The translations under genes were made by a program, and so were the position numbers. From NCBI GenBank assembly GCA_001972305.1, contig BDDD01002930.1, forward strand, positions 152,039 to 216,038: a stretch of 64,000 nucleotides of DNA, written 5' to 3'. Positions 34,606-46,815 of this stretch are shown one piece after another. Numbering within the stretch: position 1 is the stretch's first letter; the number at the start of each line of letters is the position of its first letter. Origin of the DNA: Cephalotus follicularis (Eukaryota > Streptophyta > Magnoliopsida > Oxalidales > Cephalotaceae). A model generated the notes under the pieces. That model was not told the DNA's origin, made no database searches, and saw only the letters and a program-made list of their open reading frames with translations.

Positions 34606-35307
34606 GATCTTTCTGCTTGCTTGACTTTGATTTAAATGTTTATATTTATAACACTTCTTGGAGTATGACTTATACCAAGCTAAATGTTTATACATCATGC
34701 CTGATCTTTCTGTTTGCTAAAGATCTTGGAATCTATTTGTGTTTTCTGAGCTAGATATGTAAATGTATGCATGTTTAATATTTTTAGTTTATATGTAGAT
34801 GATATTGAAGATGTAGAAAAGGGAGCTAGAACATTCTTCTCTTCAAGAAACATTGGATATGGAACTCAAAAATCTGGATATGAGTCTTGAACAAAAGGAG
34901 GTTAATTACTGCCTAGATTGCAACTGCTAGGGTAATGTATATATTGTAGCCTAATTGTACACAAATCGCTATAAATCTGTTAACATATTGTAGATTTTAG
35001 GATGTAAATTTTGAGTGGATCATATTTCTTATAATTATATCGAAAATTTGTATAACAAGTGGTATAAGCTTATTAAAAAGACTCACTCTTGTTAATTTTT
35101 TTTCTAATGAATTGGCAATTTTTCTTTTATACAGTTGCTCACGTACTTGCAATCTTTGGATCAGCACATAGAAATCAAAGAAAATGTTAATTGCAAATCA
35201 TTGTAGTGGTTGCTTGTCCACCAAACAATCTAACTTATAATAGATCAAAAGTGATTGATCACAATAACCATTATAGCAAAATTTATATAATTCTCTTACC
35301 CTAGTTT
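34606..35307 (+). other. Right-arm non-coding region of CACTA-1
   Basis: AT-rich. A short open stretch at about 34800-34890 reads DIEDVEKGARTFFSSRNIGY then GTQKSGYES and a stop. It looks like a possible fifth gene scrap, but I do not recognise it. The rest shows no structure. Confidence 0.35.
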
Positions 35308-35906
35308 ACCGACCGCTTTAATCTTTCCCAACCGCTCACGACGGTCGGGAAACCTCGTAAAATTTTATTCCATTTCAAAAAATTTTAAAATTCCTGATCA
35401 CTTAAATATTTGTCGACCGCTATAGCGGTCGGCAAATCCTTATAAAATTAATTTAATTTTAAAATTATCGTTAATTGCTGACTGCTAAAATATTCACCGA
35501 CCGCCATATCGGTGGGGGAACCATTACAAAACTAATTTAATTTCACAATTTATGTTTGATTCGCTGACCGCTTTAAGATTCGCCGACCGTTAAGTGCGGT
35601 CGGCTAACCATTACAAAACCAATTTAATTTGACAAATTTATTTTATTTCCCGACCGCTTATAACATTGGCCGACCGCCTTTGCGGTCGGTAAACCCTCAT
35701 AAAATTTATTTTCTGACACCGATCAACAGCAACCGCTTCACTTCCCGACCGCATATGCGGTCGGCAATGATGAAGGCGGTTCGGGAAACGATCAGGCTGT
35801 AATCGGTGACCCATTTATAAGCGGCCGCTATTGCGGTCGGCTAGGCGGTTGGGGAAACCTTTAGCCGACCGCCTTTATTGTTTTCCCGACAGCTTTGGCG
35901 GTCAGC
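35308..35906 (+). repeat. CACTA-1 right subterminal repeats
   Basis: About fifteen CCGACCGC / GCGGTCGG motifs in both orientations, often as inverted pairs (for example CCGACCGTTAAGTGCGGTCGG), separated by AAAATTTAATTT-like text. They are probable binding sites of the TNPA-like protein, far more numerous than on the left side. Confidence 0.85.
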
Positions 35907-35928
35907 AAATGTCCTTTTTCTAGTAGTG
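35907..35928 (-). repeat. CACTA-1 right terminal inverted repeat
   Basis: Reads AAATGTCCTTTTTCTAGTAG then TG on the plus strand; its complement begins CACTACTAGAAAAAGGAC. Followed by TTT (35929-35931), the TSD copy. Confidence 0.93.
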
Positions 35929-35931
35929 TTT

Positions 35932-37535
35932 CTAGTTAAAATCATAACTAGAACATTTCGTAAAACGCATCTCTTTTCTAGTCAAAATTCGTAACTAGAA
36001 CATTTCATAAAAATATAATATAGAAGCCATAAAACCTTAATGAACCCTTTCACACCTCTTCACCAGGGCATTGCGCACTCCCCGACTACTATCCTTACAT
36101 CACATGCATGTTCGTGAGCATCTCGCTCCATTAACATTAATCTATCTCGGATTCATTACCCTTGGATCACAATCCAAGTGTGGTTCGTTCATCATTTCAT
36201 AAAACATTTCCTTAATACTTTGAGTGATCAGCTCAAAGCATTCATAAACATCATTGTATAATATTTCTTTCAGAATTCATAAATATTTCTCTTCATTTTA
36301 GTAGTTGACTCAAATGCTTTCATAAAACATCTTTGTATAGCATTTCTAAAACTGATACTTCATATAGAAATAAGCATTTTCAGAGGAAAATTAAAACATA
36401 AGCATTAAAGTAGATATCTTCACAAATTCAGAACGCCCATGTTCATAAAAATTGGTTGAGAATCGAATCCGTTATGAATTTTTAAACTGGATGGTTCCCT
36501 GTTTTAGCAGTACATGTGCAGTAAAGAGAAACATAACTTTTCATCAAGACTTCGACAGAATTTTGAGAAGCATAAAACATATCAGTTAAAGAAGACATCT
36601 TGAAGTTTCTAAAACATTAAACCATTCAAAATTTCATCAATAATTGACCAAGATATGAATAAAACAATCTGCTGCATAATTTGGAAGTAAAACAGAGGAA
36701 ACTTTCATAAAAATGGGTGTTGAGTTTCCTTACTTTAGTTTGATTTCCATTTTCTCCTTCTCCTTTTGAATGTTCCACTTCACTCTCAACAGAAACACTT
36801 TCTTTCTCAGCCAAAATGGTTGTACTTAGCTCTCAAATGCCCATAAATAGGTTGATTTTTGGGGGAGCAAGTCTTCTCCCTCTCTCTCCCATGAGTCATC
36901 ACACATAATTGCCCATGTGCCTTAAATCCTCTAATGAAATTGGGACACTTGACATCTAAACATAAAATATCTGGCTTCCTTAAACCCTGGCATGACACTT
37001 GTCCCATATTCAATGATTTTAACTGACAAAAGGACAAAAAGTTAGACCTTGGAAACTAGTCTGCAGCTCAAAGCGTCGGCACTTCACTTTCAAGCATCGC
37101 CGCTCACGGGCTTGTTCTGAGTTCTTCAACTTCCTCCTCGACTAAAGCGCTAACGCTTTCCTACAAAGCATCGCTGCTTTAAGTCTCATCCAGGTCAACT
37201 TCAATGCTTGACATCAAATCGTCAAAGCTTACATTTAGGGCGTCATCGGTTGCACCAAGCGTCGCCGCTTTCATCCAAGCGTCGTCGGTTAGAGGAATTT
37301 GTCCAAATTGAACTCTCACTTGTTTTAACCGGCGTCAGAAGGGGTCTAAGTGTTGACGGTTGATGTACAAAGCGTTGACGCTTAATCGCACACCATCGGT
37401 GCTTTAGCCCACTTTCTTCCGTTTCAACCACATATACAAATAACTGATTTCGATTTTCTTCTGGGGGCGCTGCCCCCGAGCCCCTGCCAGCTGTTCGGGC
37501 AGCAGCACCACCCGTCCGCTCACCGGGGGGAGGAA
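35932..37535 (-). repeat. Gypsy-1 5' LTR, segment 2
   Basis: Continues from 4578 across the CACTA to the Copia-1 insertion. AGGAA at 37531-37535 is the Copia-1 TSD. AT-rich with many TTTCATAAAA-like words. A GC-rich part at 37060-37530 contains the AAGCGTCGACGCTT-type array and a CTGGGGGCGCTGCCCCCGAG hairpin near 37461-37480. No gene. Confidence 0.75.
37068..37406 (-). repeat. AAGCGTCGACGCTT-type palindrome array in Gypsy-1 LTR
   Basis: About a dozen degenerate copies, for example AAAGCGTCGGCACTT, AAAGCGCTAACGCTTT, CAAGCGTCGCCGCTT and AAAGCGTTGACGCTTA, at 20-40 bp spacing. Most have drifted from the perfect palindrome. Similar units occur in Copia-2. Confidence 0.8.
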
Positions 37536-39983
37536 TGTTGGAACCTGGGAACGCAACGGAAGAAAATAGTTTCAATCAACTACGGCTTAGGGTGACTAAT
37601 TTTGGAAATCGGATTTCGGCATAAAGAACACCCAGAACCATTACCTAAAATTGTCCCAAGTTGGCCCTAGGATCATTAATTGGACATGTAAAAGACCACA
37701 TGGCCGATCAAAGAATGGGAGGGTTTGGCTGGCTTAGGGTTTTCCAACCCCAAAAAAGGCCAACTAGGTGAATGGATAGGATTAGCACACTATACCCTAA
37801 ACCATTCCCAAACTTTGTCTAACCCTTAAAAGAAGAGCTAGGGTTCGGCATAACCCTAGCCATAACATACAACCTGCATATAAACAAATCATCTAGAGCT
37901 TGGCAAAGCTCTAGGAACAACACACACACCACTTCTACAAAGAAAGTAAAGGTGAAGGATGATAGAACTTACTTAAGGTCTTTACTCCTTCAACTTTGAG
38001 ACTTCCTTCCTTTGAGCTCCAAGACTTTCACCTTCACATTAATTTCTCCCCTTGGCACGGTAAAGAAGCTCTGTGAAGCCAATTGAAGTAAAGCTTATGT
38101 TCTAGAAATACTAGACAATTGGAGATAGAGATTTTTGTGTAATCTCCACCTATAATTGCTTTGGTATGGTAAGAGGAAGGTAAGATGGCTTTTCTCCTTT
38201 TGAACAATGAAGTTCTAAGCATCCATGGTGTTGCTTTCTTCTGCAACAAAGTAGAGAAGATGAAGAGAAGAAAAGAGAGAGATGTCTATTTTGAGAGGGT
38301 GTTAGAGAGAAAAAGAATTTTCTTCTTTTTTATAATTATGTTGTCATGTGCTATCTTAAATGTTCATGAAAATATCTTCACTCACATGCCTTCTAATCCA
38401 CTTAGAAGATGACAACACGCACCATTTCCCTTTCTCCTTGGCCAACCATGTGCTTTCATTTTAAGCCAAGCATTAGCTTGCTTCATGTCTACGTAAAGCA
38501 TTACTTAATGGCTAAGTAATCTTTTGCTTAATGGCTAAGTAAACCTAGTTACCTCAAAATAACTAGTTAGTCACTACAGAGTGACTTAGCCTCCAATTTA
38601 GGCCGGACATACCCTAGCTCACAAAGTTAGGGTTCGGTCTAATTCGTCTCTCTCTCCATGAAAAGTCAACTTTTCACAAATGACCAAAATACCCCTCGGC
38701 CCGGAATGATCTATTTATGGTGCAGCTCGATTTCACTTCCTTAGAAATGAATAAAGTCTAGCAAAATAAATATTCATAGGCCAAGTAACACCTCCCAGGT
38801 GCTATCCTCTCACTCAATGACATGTGCTCCGCACATATCAACATGATCCAAAAATAGGACGGGCCCGAAAGCCTAGTTGGATCCCGGTACGACTATAAGT
38901 TTCCCAGAACATTCCGTAGTTCTGGTACGACCACTTTAATAGTCCCTGACTATTAAAATGACCCCGATATAATTCCTTATCATCCTATGGATCCATGGGA
39001 TAAACCATGTCTATAAGTTGTTATCCGGTAAACCAGTACTTTATCCAGTCAACGGCATATGTGTTATGTACCCTACGTCATACTTAGCTCCGACCGCGAC
39101 CTAGGGTTCGGAATAATGTCACCCCCAGGTAAAGCCGCGATAACTATAAATTCATGTACGCACTGAGAGTATCGACAGACTATCCCAGAAAACCCTATTC
39201 CAGTCTACCTATACCTGGCCAAGAATTTTAAGTCTTCAACGGACATAAATAATATAGAGCCGATCACCCTCTTACGGGTGTGACGATTCCTTATTGCGAA
39301 CTCGCCCATTCATATCAATGAAGTTTCCACAAGTTCGAAAGACAGCCCTTTTGCCAGCACGTGGCTAGTGCTGGGGAAGGCAGAAATCAAAGGCAAGCAG
39401 TTGCAACATAATGCATGCTAGCCGGTCAAGTCTAAGGACACAACGTAGCCCCATGAATGGTCTACTAGTCACCATAGACTATACACTACTGAGACTATAG
39501 GAATCCTATTGACATAGATAAGACTTTCCAAATAGGTTTCCTATGGTGGGTCTGTTCAGTGACATGCTCCTTGCATGCACCCCGCATCAGCTTTAGGGTA
39601 AACCCAAATGGCAACGAGATGATCCATCCTTCACTAAACCCGAGAGCAAGCATAATACGATAAGTCTTTACGGTTCAACTAGTGCCCTAAAAAGTGAACC
39701 TATGACTTGGAATAGTTTGGCAATAGGGAATAAGGATCTCATTCTCATAACCTCTCAGGCATGAGATCCAACCCTTTTATGACATGACACTATATGTGTA
39801 CTCATATGACATGGTGATCACCCAATCCATTTAAGACGGTTTGGGATAAAACATATAGTATGGTTTGCCATTGTTAAATTAAATGTGTACATTAAAAAAA
39901 ATGAATACAGATCATATAAATAGAAAGTGTTTGTACAAGCTGATTACCACCATGTGGCATGCAGGGACACCCCTACTCCAACA
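37536..39983 (-). repeat. Copia-1 left (3') LTR
   Basis: 2,448 bp. Adjoined at its right by AATCTCCCACTTGG, whose complement CCAAGTGGGAGATT is the polypurine tract (39984-39997). No coding content; the small frames at 38034-38412 also recur in the right LTR. Confidence 0.93.
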
Positions 39984-42048
39984 ATCTCCCACTTGGCCCT
40001 TCAAGCCACGAAGACCTATAGCCTAAGCCCATAGAGCTGCGGTGTTGCTCAAGTACTGTACTGCTCATGGCTTTGGTCAGTGGGTCTACCAAATTAGCCT
40101 CTGAGGCAACTCTCTCTAAGGTCATGTCTCCTCTCTCAATGATCTCCCTAATCAGGTGATACCGACGTTGTATATGCTTGGAGTGGTGTTGAGACCTGGG
40201 TTCCTTTGCTTGTGCAACAGCCCTATCATTGTCACAGTACACCACAACTGGACGTGTGATGGTTGGAACTACATCGAGTTCAGTAATGAACTTCCGCATC
40301 CAAACAGCTACCTTTGCAACATCTGAGGCAGCTACATATTCTGCTTAAGTGGTGGAGTCTGCAGTAGTTTCCTGCTTCAAACTCCTCCAGCTGACTGCAC
40401 CCCCGTTAAGCATGAACACAAATCCTGAAAATGACTTGTGATCTTCCGGATCACTATTGAAACTAGAGTCTGTAAAACCCTCAAGTCTCAATACACCTTC
40501 TCCTCCATATGTCAAAAAAGTATCCTGAGTCCTTCTCAGGTACTTTAAAATTCCTTTGACAATTTCCCAATGTTTCTCACCCAGATCGGACTGAAATCGA
40601 CTTGCCATTCCCAAGGCAAAAGCGACATCAGGCCTAGTACACAGCATGGCAGACATGATAGAGCCCACAACTGAAGCATAAGGCTGCCTACTCATGCATT
40701 CTCTTTACTCAGCTGTCTGTGGAGACATTCTCTTGGAAAGGTGAATTCCTTGACGGATAGGCAATAGCCCACGTTTGGAATTCTCAAGGCCATACCTTTT
40801 CAGCACCTTACTGATGTACAAGCTCTGGGAGAGTCCAAGCAACCAATTAGATCTATCCTTGTAGATCTTTATACCAAGTATATAGGATGCTTCTCCCAAA
40901 TCCTTCATGGAGAAGTTCTTGGATAACCATACTTTGACGGACTGTAACATACCTACATCATTCCCTATGAGTAGTCTGTCGTCAACGTATAGTGCCAAGA
41001 AAGTGAGTCTGAGGTCATCCTGTTTCCGATAAACACAAGGCTCATCTATGTTTTTGATGAAGCCAAAAGCCTTTATGGCCTCGTCAAAATGGATGTTCCA
41101 TCTACAGGATGCTTGCTTTAGGCCGTATATAGACCATTGGAGCTTACACACACTTTGTGGTTGCTCCTCGGATGTGAACCCCTCGGGTTGGGACATATAA
41201 ATGTCCTCATCAAGATAGCCATTCAAGAAGGCAATCTTGACATTCATTTGCCATATCTCATAATCATAATGAGCGACAATTGCAAGCAGTATCCGAATCG
41301 ACTTAAGCATAGCAACTTGTTAGAAGGTTTCGGTATAGTCAATCCCATGACGTTGCCTATAACCTTTCGTAACCAATAGCGCTTTGTAAGTCTCTATCTT
41401 ACCATCGATGCCAATCTTCCTCTTGAAGATCCATTTGCACCCAATAGGAGTAATCCCATCTGGTGCTTCGACCAAGTTCCATACTTGGTTGTCGTACATA
41501 GAGTCCATCTCGGATTTCATGGCCTCTAACCATGCCCTAGCATCAGTGCTCTTCACTGCTTCCTGGTATCTGATAGGCTCGTCATCACTGACGTCATTGG
41601 GTTCATCAGTGCCTTGAACGAGAAACCCATATCTTTCAGGCTCTGTGATAACCCTGCCTGATTTCCTCAAATGAGGAGTGCCTTTCTGAGAATCCATCTC
41701 AGGTTGGGAACCCTCCCCAACTATGTTTCTAGAGGTTGGAACCTCTAATTCCTTATCGTCCTGTGGGCTTTCACCAGGTGGCAACTGTCTCTATTCCACC
41801 ATGCTCTCACTGCTCCCTGCAAGTAGGTATTCTGACTCTAGGAATTTAGCAGAACGTGATACAATCACCTTTTGATCGCTGGGATGGTAAAAGTAGTATC
41901 CCTTAGTTTCCTTAGGATACCCCACGAACCGGCAACGATTCGCTCTTGCCTCCAGCTTAGAAGGTGTCACACCCCGTCTTTCCAATTCCATAATAGACAT
42001 AAAGACAAGCATATGTGGTGATATCAGTAATTGAATATATTCCAGCAT
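39984..42048 (-). pseudogene. Copia-1 RT and RNase H region with four in-frame stops
   Basis: From 42048 down to 39973 one minus-strand frame is open except for stops at about 41791, 41320, 40705 and 40345. It holds the end of the integrase region (CRFVGYPKETKGYYFYHPSD), the copia RT (WLEAMKSEMDSMYDNQVWNL, GCKWIFKRK, QMNVKIAFLNGYLDEDIYMS, YGLKQASCRW, the catalytic LYVDDRLLIGND near 40980, SMKDLGEASYILGI) and the RNase H (SYASVVGS-like start, GFTDSSFNSDPEDHKSFSGF, a split AEYVAAS, VYCDNDRAVAQAKEP, HSKHIQRRYHLIRE). QMNVK replaces the usual DVK; YVDD is kept. Confidence 0.9.
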
Positions 42049-43300
42049 TCATTTAACATTTCATAAATCATATGTGGAAGCATTCAAAAGCCAGAATATA
42101 AACATAAGTCATCCGCATGCATCCCATACTACGTACGGTTACAATTCAAATAAATTGTCCTTACAAGTGAAAGTGCAACATCAACGAGGTATGAACCATT
42201 CAATACAAAACAGTACAACATCATGAAAATAACAACCTTAAAACGAAAGTAGAAGCTCTCCAAGCTTCAGCAGCAATCTTCAAACATCTTCGCTTAATCT
42301 GAAATTGTAGGGGTTAGCCGTTGTCCTCACCTTGCTAAGTAGGAAGATAATGCATGCTAAGGAATATATGAATGCAACATGTATGACCGTTCATATTTAA
42401 AATATCATTTAAATGTGCCAATATATATATAGCAATCATGCCAAGTGGCCATAAACAATCCATATGCAAGAATACCGCACAAGGGTACAATCAATTCATC
42501 CATGGTTTGGGTGTCACATGTCGCTATGTCCTAGCTCCGACTGCGCACTACCTAACTATGTCCTGCGCTCCGAGGATAATAGAACAGTTAACATTTACTA
42601 CCGGCGTTGGCGGGTAGTTTAACAAAAGATCTACAATGTAGATAAGTTTAGGAGATCTCCTGGCCAACTCTTGGCACCCAGGATCCCTACCGTAATCGGT
42701 GACCACAGCCATAACTCGATTGCCGGTAACAAGCACCAACAATACAAGCATTCAAATATAATATTACATATATCAGCAATATGCAATATAAAAGTTGTTT
42801 TCTTTAGAAACATATAACAATTCACTTATCGTACATCTCATAGGAGGAAAACGATCTCAATATAATAATGGTTCTCGCTTTGGAGAACAAGCAGGTGGTA
42901 CCTCTCATAGGAGGAAAATCAATAGTTTCTTTAAACAATAGGTTTCCATTTGAAAAATGATAGTTGATATCATAATTTGGGTACATAGCCCATAGTTGAT
43001 TTCAATCATTGAAATACAAGTGGTAGTGGTGTTAAATAGCACCAAAACAGTATATACTAGTATAAGGTAGCATATACAGTACAACATTACAAGGCAGTAG
43101 CAATTCAAGGATTCACAAGGAATAGCATTTCATAGTCATTCTTATGCAACTTTCACAAGAAGTGCGTACGTTGTTTAATTTTGGAATGTAATTGTATATA
43201 AGGCCAGGGTTGACTGTTCTAATCATCCATATGGAGGCCAAGTTAATTACATTTGAAATTGAGGCCTTAACAGGACTTATATCAGTAATTTTACCCAGGA

Positions 43301-43397
43301 CAGTCGGCTGTTTTGGATTGAGTAGTCGACTGTTTTTCTTAACAGTCGACTGGATAGGGTTAAGCAATCGACTGTCATGAAGAACAGTCGACTGCTT
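43301..43397 (-). repeat. CAGTCGACTG palindrome cluster 1 in Solo-2
   Basis: Five copies in 97 bp: ACAGTCGGCTGTT, GTAGTCGACTGTT, ACAGTCGACTGGA, GCAATCGACTGTC and ACAGTCGACTGCT, spaced 20-25 bp. Confidence 0.85.
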
Positions 43398-44448
43398 TTG
43401 CCGAGAAATGCAGGCAGTAGCAGTTTATGCATTTAAATATTCAATTGCTAACTCAAATAATGCATGCAATCAAACAGAAAATAGACATACATGATATGCA
43501 TAAAATATCTTCCATAAACATGTCACTACCCCTACCTCAATAGCTTATCCCACGATCAATTGGAATGATCTTTCTCTTTGAGTTTTCCAAGCCTCTTTCA
43601 CCAATCACTTCTTTAATTCCAGTAGTTTTCAGTCTATATTTGCATTTGCGACAGGAGATATATACATGAAATCAGTATGTATATATACTAATCAATTACT
43701 ATAATCATTATCTGGTTGAATCAAGGATTACTAGAACTTCTAAGCCTCTAATCCCATTTAAAACACTTTCCCATATTCCAAATAACTTACTCAATCCATC
43801 TACTGATTTGCATGTTCAACAGTAGGTATACTTAAGGGAATCAGTAAGTTTATAACAACTAATCAACAACTATAATTTGAGTTAAAGTTACTTAAACTCT
43901 CAAAGCCCCATATTCATATTGTTCTCCCTCTCATTCCCATTTCTAAATCAATTCAAGAGATTGTTATCCTTAACCATTTATCAGGGGATATTGAACATCC
44001 ACCTAGATAAACTATTATCACAAAAACAGTGAGTTCGAATGGGAACTTACCAAGAGAATCCAAGCTTCCAAGTCTCATTCTTTGAGTTCTCTACAATTCC
44101 TCAATACAAGCTCTAAAAATTTCAGCAACTCTCCCCAATATTTAGTGTTTCTAACACTCACTCACAGCTCATGCACAGCTGATATAGGGCTCAGGGACCT
44201 TGAATTTTCCAGAGTCCTTTAACTCTTCCTTCCCTCATTTCTTTTCCTCTCTTCTTTCTATCTCTTTCTCACCTTTTCTCTTCTAATTTTGCAGGTTGCA
44301 GGTCTGCAACTTGCAGTTGGAATAGAGGGCATGCAAGCACTCTAATTTTCATGTTCTGGCAGCTACTGTCATGCATGACACCTGCCCTCCATGCATTCCC
44401 TTTCGTATCAGTCACACAGGCATGCACAAACACCTGTTCTGTACCAAT

Positions 44449-44577
44449 CCAGTCGTCTGTCTCCAACTGGCAGTCGACTGTCCACTCACGCATCAAACAG
44501 TCGACTGTTCCCCTGTGACAGTCGGTTGCTCCTTCATAAACCAGGCAGTCGACTGCCCCCCGTGGTAGTTGGCTGTC
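44449..44577 (-). repeat. CAGTCGACTG palindrome cluster 2 in Solo-2
   Basis: Six copies in about 130 bp: CCAGTCGTCTGTC, GGCAGTCGACTGTC, ACAGTCGACTGTTC, ACAGTCGGTTGC, GGCAGTCGACTGCC and GTAGTTGGCTGTC. The same unit as in cluster 1 and in Solo-1. Confidence 0.85.
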
Positions 44578-44751
44578 AATGGCTGTTTTAGGGTTTCTTA
44601 AGTTTGATACTTCACCAATTGTACATCCATTCATCCCAAGCAATTACCAATCACAGTTTTATAACAATTGGACATTAAATTTAAATGAGTGCACATTTTA
44701 TTAAATCAATTTACAATGTACACGAATTGAATTTGCGGTTATTACAGAAGG

Positions 44752-45850
44752 CTCCTGACTCCTTACGTAAGCCGGAAAACCCCAAACCTTCAAATGGCTT
44801 AGGTTGGGTTTCCTACCTTTATACACCTCATATGGTGTGGAAGGGACAGATTTTGAAGGAATCCGGTTTAGGATGTACACTGCTGAAAGCAATGCATAAC
44901 CCCATAATGAGATCGGAAGATTTGTAAAAGACATCATGGACCGGACCATATTCATCAAGGTCCTGTTCCTCCGTTCAGATACACCATTATGCTGTGGTGT
45001 TCCTGGAGGAGTCCATTGAGAGAGAATTCCGTTATCTTTCAGATAACCCTGGAATTCAGCAAACAGGTATTCACCTCCTTTATCAGAGCGAAGTGATTTA
45101 ATGGGTTTACCTGTTTGCTTTTCTACTTCTAGTCTAATTCCTTGAATCTCTCAAAGGATTCAGATTTGTGTTTCATCAGAAACACATACCCAAACCGTGA
45201 TAAATCATTGGTGAAGGTAATGAAGTAGGGAAAACCTCCTCTCGCATTAACCGACATATGTCCGTAGACGTCGGTGTGGACAAGCTCAAGTATGTCCACT
45301 GCCCTTTCTCCTTTTCCTAAGAAGGGAGATTTTGTCATCTTACCAATCAAACATGGTTCACACGTAGGAAAGGACTCCACGTCATGGATGTCCAAAAGAC
45401 CATCCTTAACCAAACGTGTTAGTCTAACCTCGCTAGGATGACCTAGTCTACAATGCCATAAGTAAGAAGAATTTATTTCATCATTCTCTCTTGGTCTTTT
45501 ACTGCTATTTCCCTTTTGAATCGTTAATACAAATTGTTGATTAATATCTAGAACATATATTTCATTATTAATGTGGCCCATACACATTTGAACATTGTTA
45601 TGTATAAGATTGCATGTTAATGCAGAAAAAGTGAGCTCCCAGCCCTTCTTATACAAATATGATACAGAAATTACATTTCTTACAATGTTAGCTACATAGT
45701 AGCATGGATCAAGTTCCAAAATACAACCATTTGCAAAAGATAACTCAAAAACGGCAACAAAAGTAGTGTGGGTCCTCGACCCATCACCAAGGCGTAAGTC
45801 CAACTGGTCTTCAGTTCTCAGCTGTCTAGCCCCTCTTAGTCCCTACAAAG
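44752..45850 (-). pseudogene. Copia-1 integrase, N-terminal and core parts
   Basis: Frame 45803-45129 holds the pre-integrase part (YLWHCRLGHPSEVRLTRLVK, FPTCEPCLIGKMTKSPF, with the HHCC zinc residues) and the core start (VHTDVYGHMSVNARGGFPYF, ITFTNDLSRFGYVFLM). A one-base deletion near 45143 shifts the frame at FKE..RLEVEKQ. After it come SLRSDKGGEY, GTPQHNGVSERRN and the 44958-44701 frame (MVRSMMSFTNLPISLWGYAL, HLKVWGFPAYV). Solo-2 then interrupts. Confidence 0.9.
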
Positions 45851-46815
45851 AGTTACATATATTAGTCCCACATCCTGAATCAACAACCCAAGTTGAACTA
45901 ACATTGTAAGCTAGAAAAGACTTAATCATAAAAGTACCTGACCCCGAGGCACCTCTAGATGTTGACTTGAGATAATCAGCACATTGAGATCTCCAATGTC
46001 CTTCCTTCCCGCAGTGGAAGCATGCTTTGTCCTCAGAAAGCTGGCGAATCCTAGCATGGATGGCATCCTCCACCACTGCCTGTGGTGCCTTCCCCTTCTT
46101 ACCTTTACGCTTCATGGGTGCCTTGCCCTTGCCTTTTCCCTTGGACTTGAACTACCCGCTTAGGGGCTGTCCGGGAGGAAGTGGATGGTATATACATCAC
46201 GTTGGATTTGGGCTTTCCATGGTCCATATCGGCTTTGGCAGTTTGAAGCATTTCCACTAACTCAGGTTGAGAGCATTCCACCTTGTTCATGTGGAAATTC
46301 GTGATGAACTAGGAGAAGGAGCGTGGGAGGGAGGACAACATAAGATCAATATAATAACCACTATCCATAATAAGATCTAATTGAGCCAGCTGCTCAATCA
46401 AATCTACCATCTTCAATCCATGAGCATGGACTGAAGATCCCTCTGCCATGCTCATCCAAAAGAGACATCGAGAGAGGTTAAACCTCTGAGTCCTCCACCT
46501 TGCACCATACAACTCCTTCAACCGAAGAAGTATGGCTCCGAAGGTGTCCAGCTTCTCGTGCTGTCTTTGCAATTCCGGGACCATACCCGCAATTGCTAGG
46601 CAACGAGCCTGCTGCTCTTCATCTAACCACTTGGCCACATAGGCCTTGTGTTCCTCTGTAGGATTTGCTCCCAGTATAGGGGTTGTATCAGTCATAACAT
46701 GATGGAGCTTCATGCTTGTGAGTACCAAGCACAAGTTACGCTACCAGTCCAAGAAATTAGGACCCTCCAATTTGTTCGTTTCAAGAATACGTGCAATCAC
46801 GGTGCTGACAGCCAT
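45851..46815 (-). pseudogene. Copia-1 gag and protease
   Basis: Start at the ATG at 46815 (MAVSTVIARILETNKLEGPN). A TAG follows within about 24 codons, after FLDW. Copia gag domain: KWLDEEQQARCLAIAGMVPE, ELQRQHEKLDTFGAILLRLK, LSRCLFWMSMAEGSSVHAHG. Further stops at about 46309 and 46105. A zinc knuckle CFHCGKEGHWRSQC lies near 46000-46030 and the protease site WVVDSGCGTNICN near 45860-45890, with a normal D-S-G. Confidence 0.88.

Larger units (their letters stand above)
4579..35928 (+). mobile_element. CACTA-1, EnSpm/CACTA DNA transposon with captured host gene fragments
   Basis: Bounded by 22-bp terminal inverted repeats (4579-4600 and 35907-35928; 21 of 22 match) of the CACTACTAGAAAAAGGAC type, with TTT flanking on both sides, the 3-bp TSD typical of CACTA elements. 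Subterminal direct and inverted repeats containing CCGACCGC / GCGGTCGG lie inside both ends. It encodes a TNP2-type transposase (8390-12094) and a TNPA-like protein (12289 on), then carries pieces of four host genes (30820-34278). Gypsy-2 and Gypsy-3 inserted later; without them it is about 14.8 kb. Its transposase is broken, so any movement would need another element's enzyme. Confidence 0.9.
41965..44746 (-). mobile_element. Solo-2, solo LTR nested in the Copia-1 integrase
   Basis: 2,782 bp, TGTCACACCCCGTC at the left, GGTTATTACA at the right, flanked by GAAGG (41960-41964 and 44747-44751). Removing it rejoins the copia integrase frame exactly. No primer site, polypurine tract or pol sequence. 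I give it minus strand only because the right end read in reverse (TGTAATAACC) resembles gypsy LTR starts. It contains two palindrome clusters and a duplicated CTCATAGGAGGAAAA segment (42838 and 42905). No credible ORF. Confidence 0.9.
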
